Shown in pieces: positions 63,302 through 64,000 of a stretch of 64,000 nt of DNA. Position 1 is the stretch's first letter; each line of letters opens with the position of its first letter. This DNA comes from Oscheius onirici. Its lineage: Eukaryota > Nematoda > Chromadorea > Rhabditida > Rhabditidae. The notes beneath the pieces were generated by a model. That model was not told the origin of the DNA and made no database searches. It saw nothing but the letters and a program-made list of their open reading frames with translations. The stretch lies in the NCBI GenBank assembly GCA_932521025.1, contig OW051471.1:2728001-2792000 (forward strand), in the 5' to 3' direction. A program made the position numbers and the translations under genes.

Positions 63302-64000
63302 TCACACTCTCACCATCATCACATAGCCCTCATAGTACTCAACATCCGCATGACCATCGCTCTCTCTTTTCTGGAAAGCCACAAACTGGCTGGCAATTTT
63401 CCACGTGAGAATCACGAAGAAAATTGCCGTGGCCCTTGTATAGACTTGAAAGACATTCAGAGCTGCCTAAACGTCTATTTTACGAGCCTTTTCCAACGAA
63501 AATTACAATCCAAAAAGTCCCGTTTGCGTAAGAGACATTTCTCTCCGAGTCCATTGGATGTTCGGCTATGTGATAAATCTTGTAGATGATGTAGTTGCCG
63601 AGCAGGTGAACAAGAATCCAGGTGGCCAACGTCAGGGCATTAGGAATGAATGGGTACAGAGGGCACGAAACCGGGAAGTCGGTCCATTTGAGGGCCAAGT
63701 AGCCAGATTGAACGAAGACATAGAATCCAAAACTGATCAGATACATGAACCTATGTCTTTTATTTTTGGAGTTTAGGATGATAATGAGATTAGCTGTGAT
63801 TAGGAGCACATTTTGGTAGAAGAAGGTGCTCAGGAGGATCTAAAAATGGTTTTTTATCAAAAGTTCAAAGGGACAACCTCTTCTAGAACTGTTGTGAAGA
63901 CAGAGCCATAAGTTTTGGCAAAACTGATTGAGAGAAAGCCGGTTGTTCCTGCTTTGTCGCTCTGGATGGGGTAGGCAATCTGAAAGAAACCCTGTCGTTT
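63302..64000 (-). CDS. 3' part of an unrecognised multi-pass membrane protein
   Basis: Exons 63979-63878, 63839-63507 and 63466-63302 join in phase 0 to 199 C-terminal residues; the gene continues beyond 64000. The visible part has about five spans, including FFYQNVLLITANLIIILN, RFMYLISFGFYVFVQSGYLA and ALTLATWILVHLLGNYIIY, with charged KNKRHR and AEHPMDSER between them, and a polar C-terminus ADVEYYEGYVMMVRV. I considered an elongase because of the neighbours, but there is no H-x-x-H-H box. The family is not identified. Confidence 0.6.

Noticed and set aside
63302-64000. Third fatty-acid elongase
   Set aside because: No H-x-x-H-H box, no K-x-x-E/D-x-x-D-T motif; only multiple membrane spans are shared.
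1-64000. CRISPR array or bacterial operon structure
   Set aside because: No regularly spaced direct repeats; genes are intron-rich and eukaryotic.

Overview
The window reads as nuclear DNA of a Caenorhabditis-type nematode. Evidence: short introns with TTTTCAG-type acceptors, some only 39 bp; acceptor-like sites just upstream of start codons, as expected for SL trans-splicing; an adjacent pair of fatty-acid elongase genes matching C. elegans elo-5 and elo-6; and orthologues of nematode PTIP and ELKS. The species cannot be told from the sequence. Exon models below were joined by hand from splice sites and reading phase.

Layout, left to right. 1-4.2 kb is repeat-rich and noncoding. 4.27-5.00 kb (+) is a four-exon PC4/SUB1 coactivator. 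5.89-36.74 kb (+) is a 20-exon PTIP (PAXIP1) homologue with a Gln/Pro-rich N-terminus and four C-terminal BRCT repeats. Its introns are very long (5.8 and 12.9 kb) and hold inverted-repeat transposons, a decayed Ginger-like element and two possible internal first exons. 36.82-39.60 kb and 41.81-44.39 kb (-) are the two elongases; the first converges on the PTIP gene with 73 bp between stops. 47.86-57.36 kb (-) is ELKS/CAST, complete to its C-terminal GIWA, with a small (+) gene nested in one intron. 58.83-62.77 kb (+) is a gene with a signal peptide, two receptor L domains and a long multi-pass membrane region. 63.30-64.0 kb (-) is the 3' part of an unrecognised multi-pass membrane gene that runs off the window.

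The strongest hidden signal is not a protein gene. Introns and intergenic DNA from about 5.6 to 54.4 kb carry many copies of TGTTTCA on both strands, the core of the CTGTTTCA motif that drives type I piRNA (21U-RNA) transcription in Caenorhabditis. More than half of the copies are followed at 38-40 nt by the expected YRNT whose T is the 5' U of the piRNA. I read the window as part of a piRNA cluster embedded in protein-coding genes. This fits elo-5/elo-6, which in C. elegans lie on chromosome IV, the piRNA-rich chromosome.

Repeats are abundant: MITE-like palindromes with TA flanks, a roughly 4 kb nested inverted repeat at 13.4-17.5 kb, tRNA-derived SINE-like copies, and an 84-bp near-perfect palindrome beside an 11-G run.
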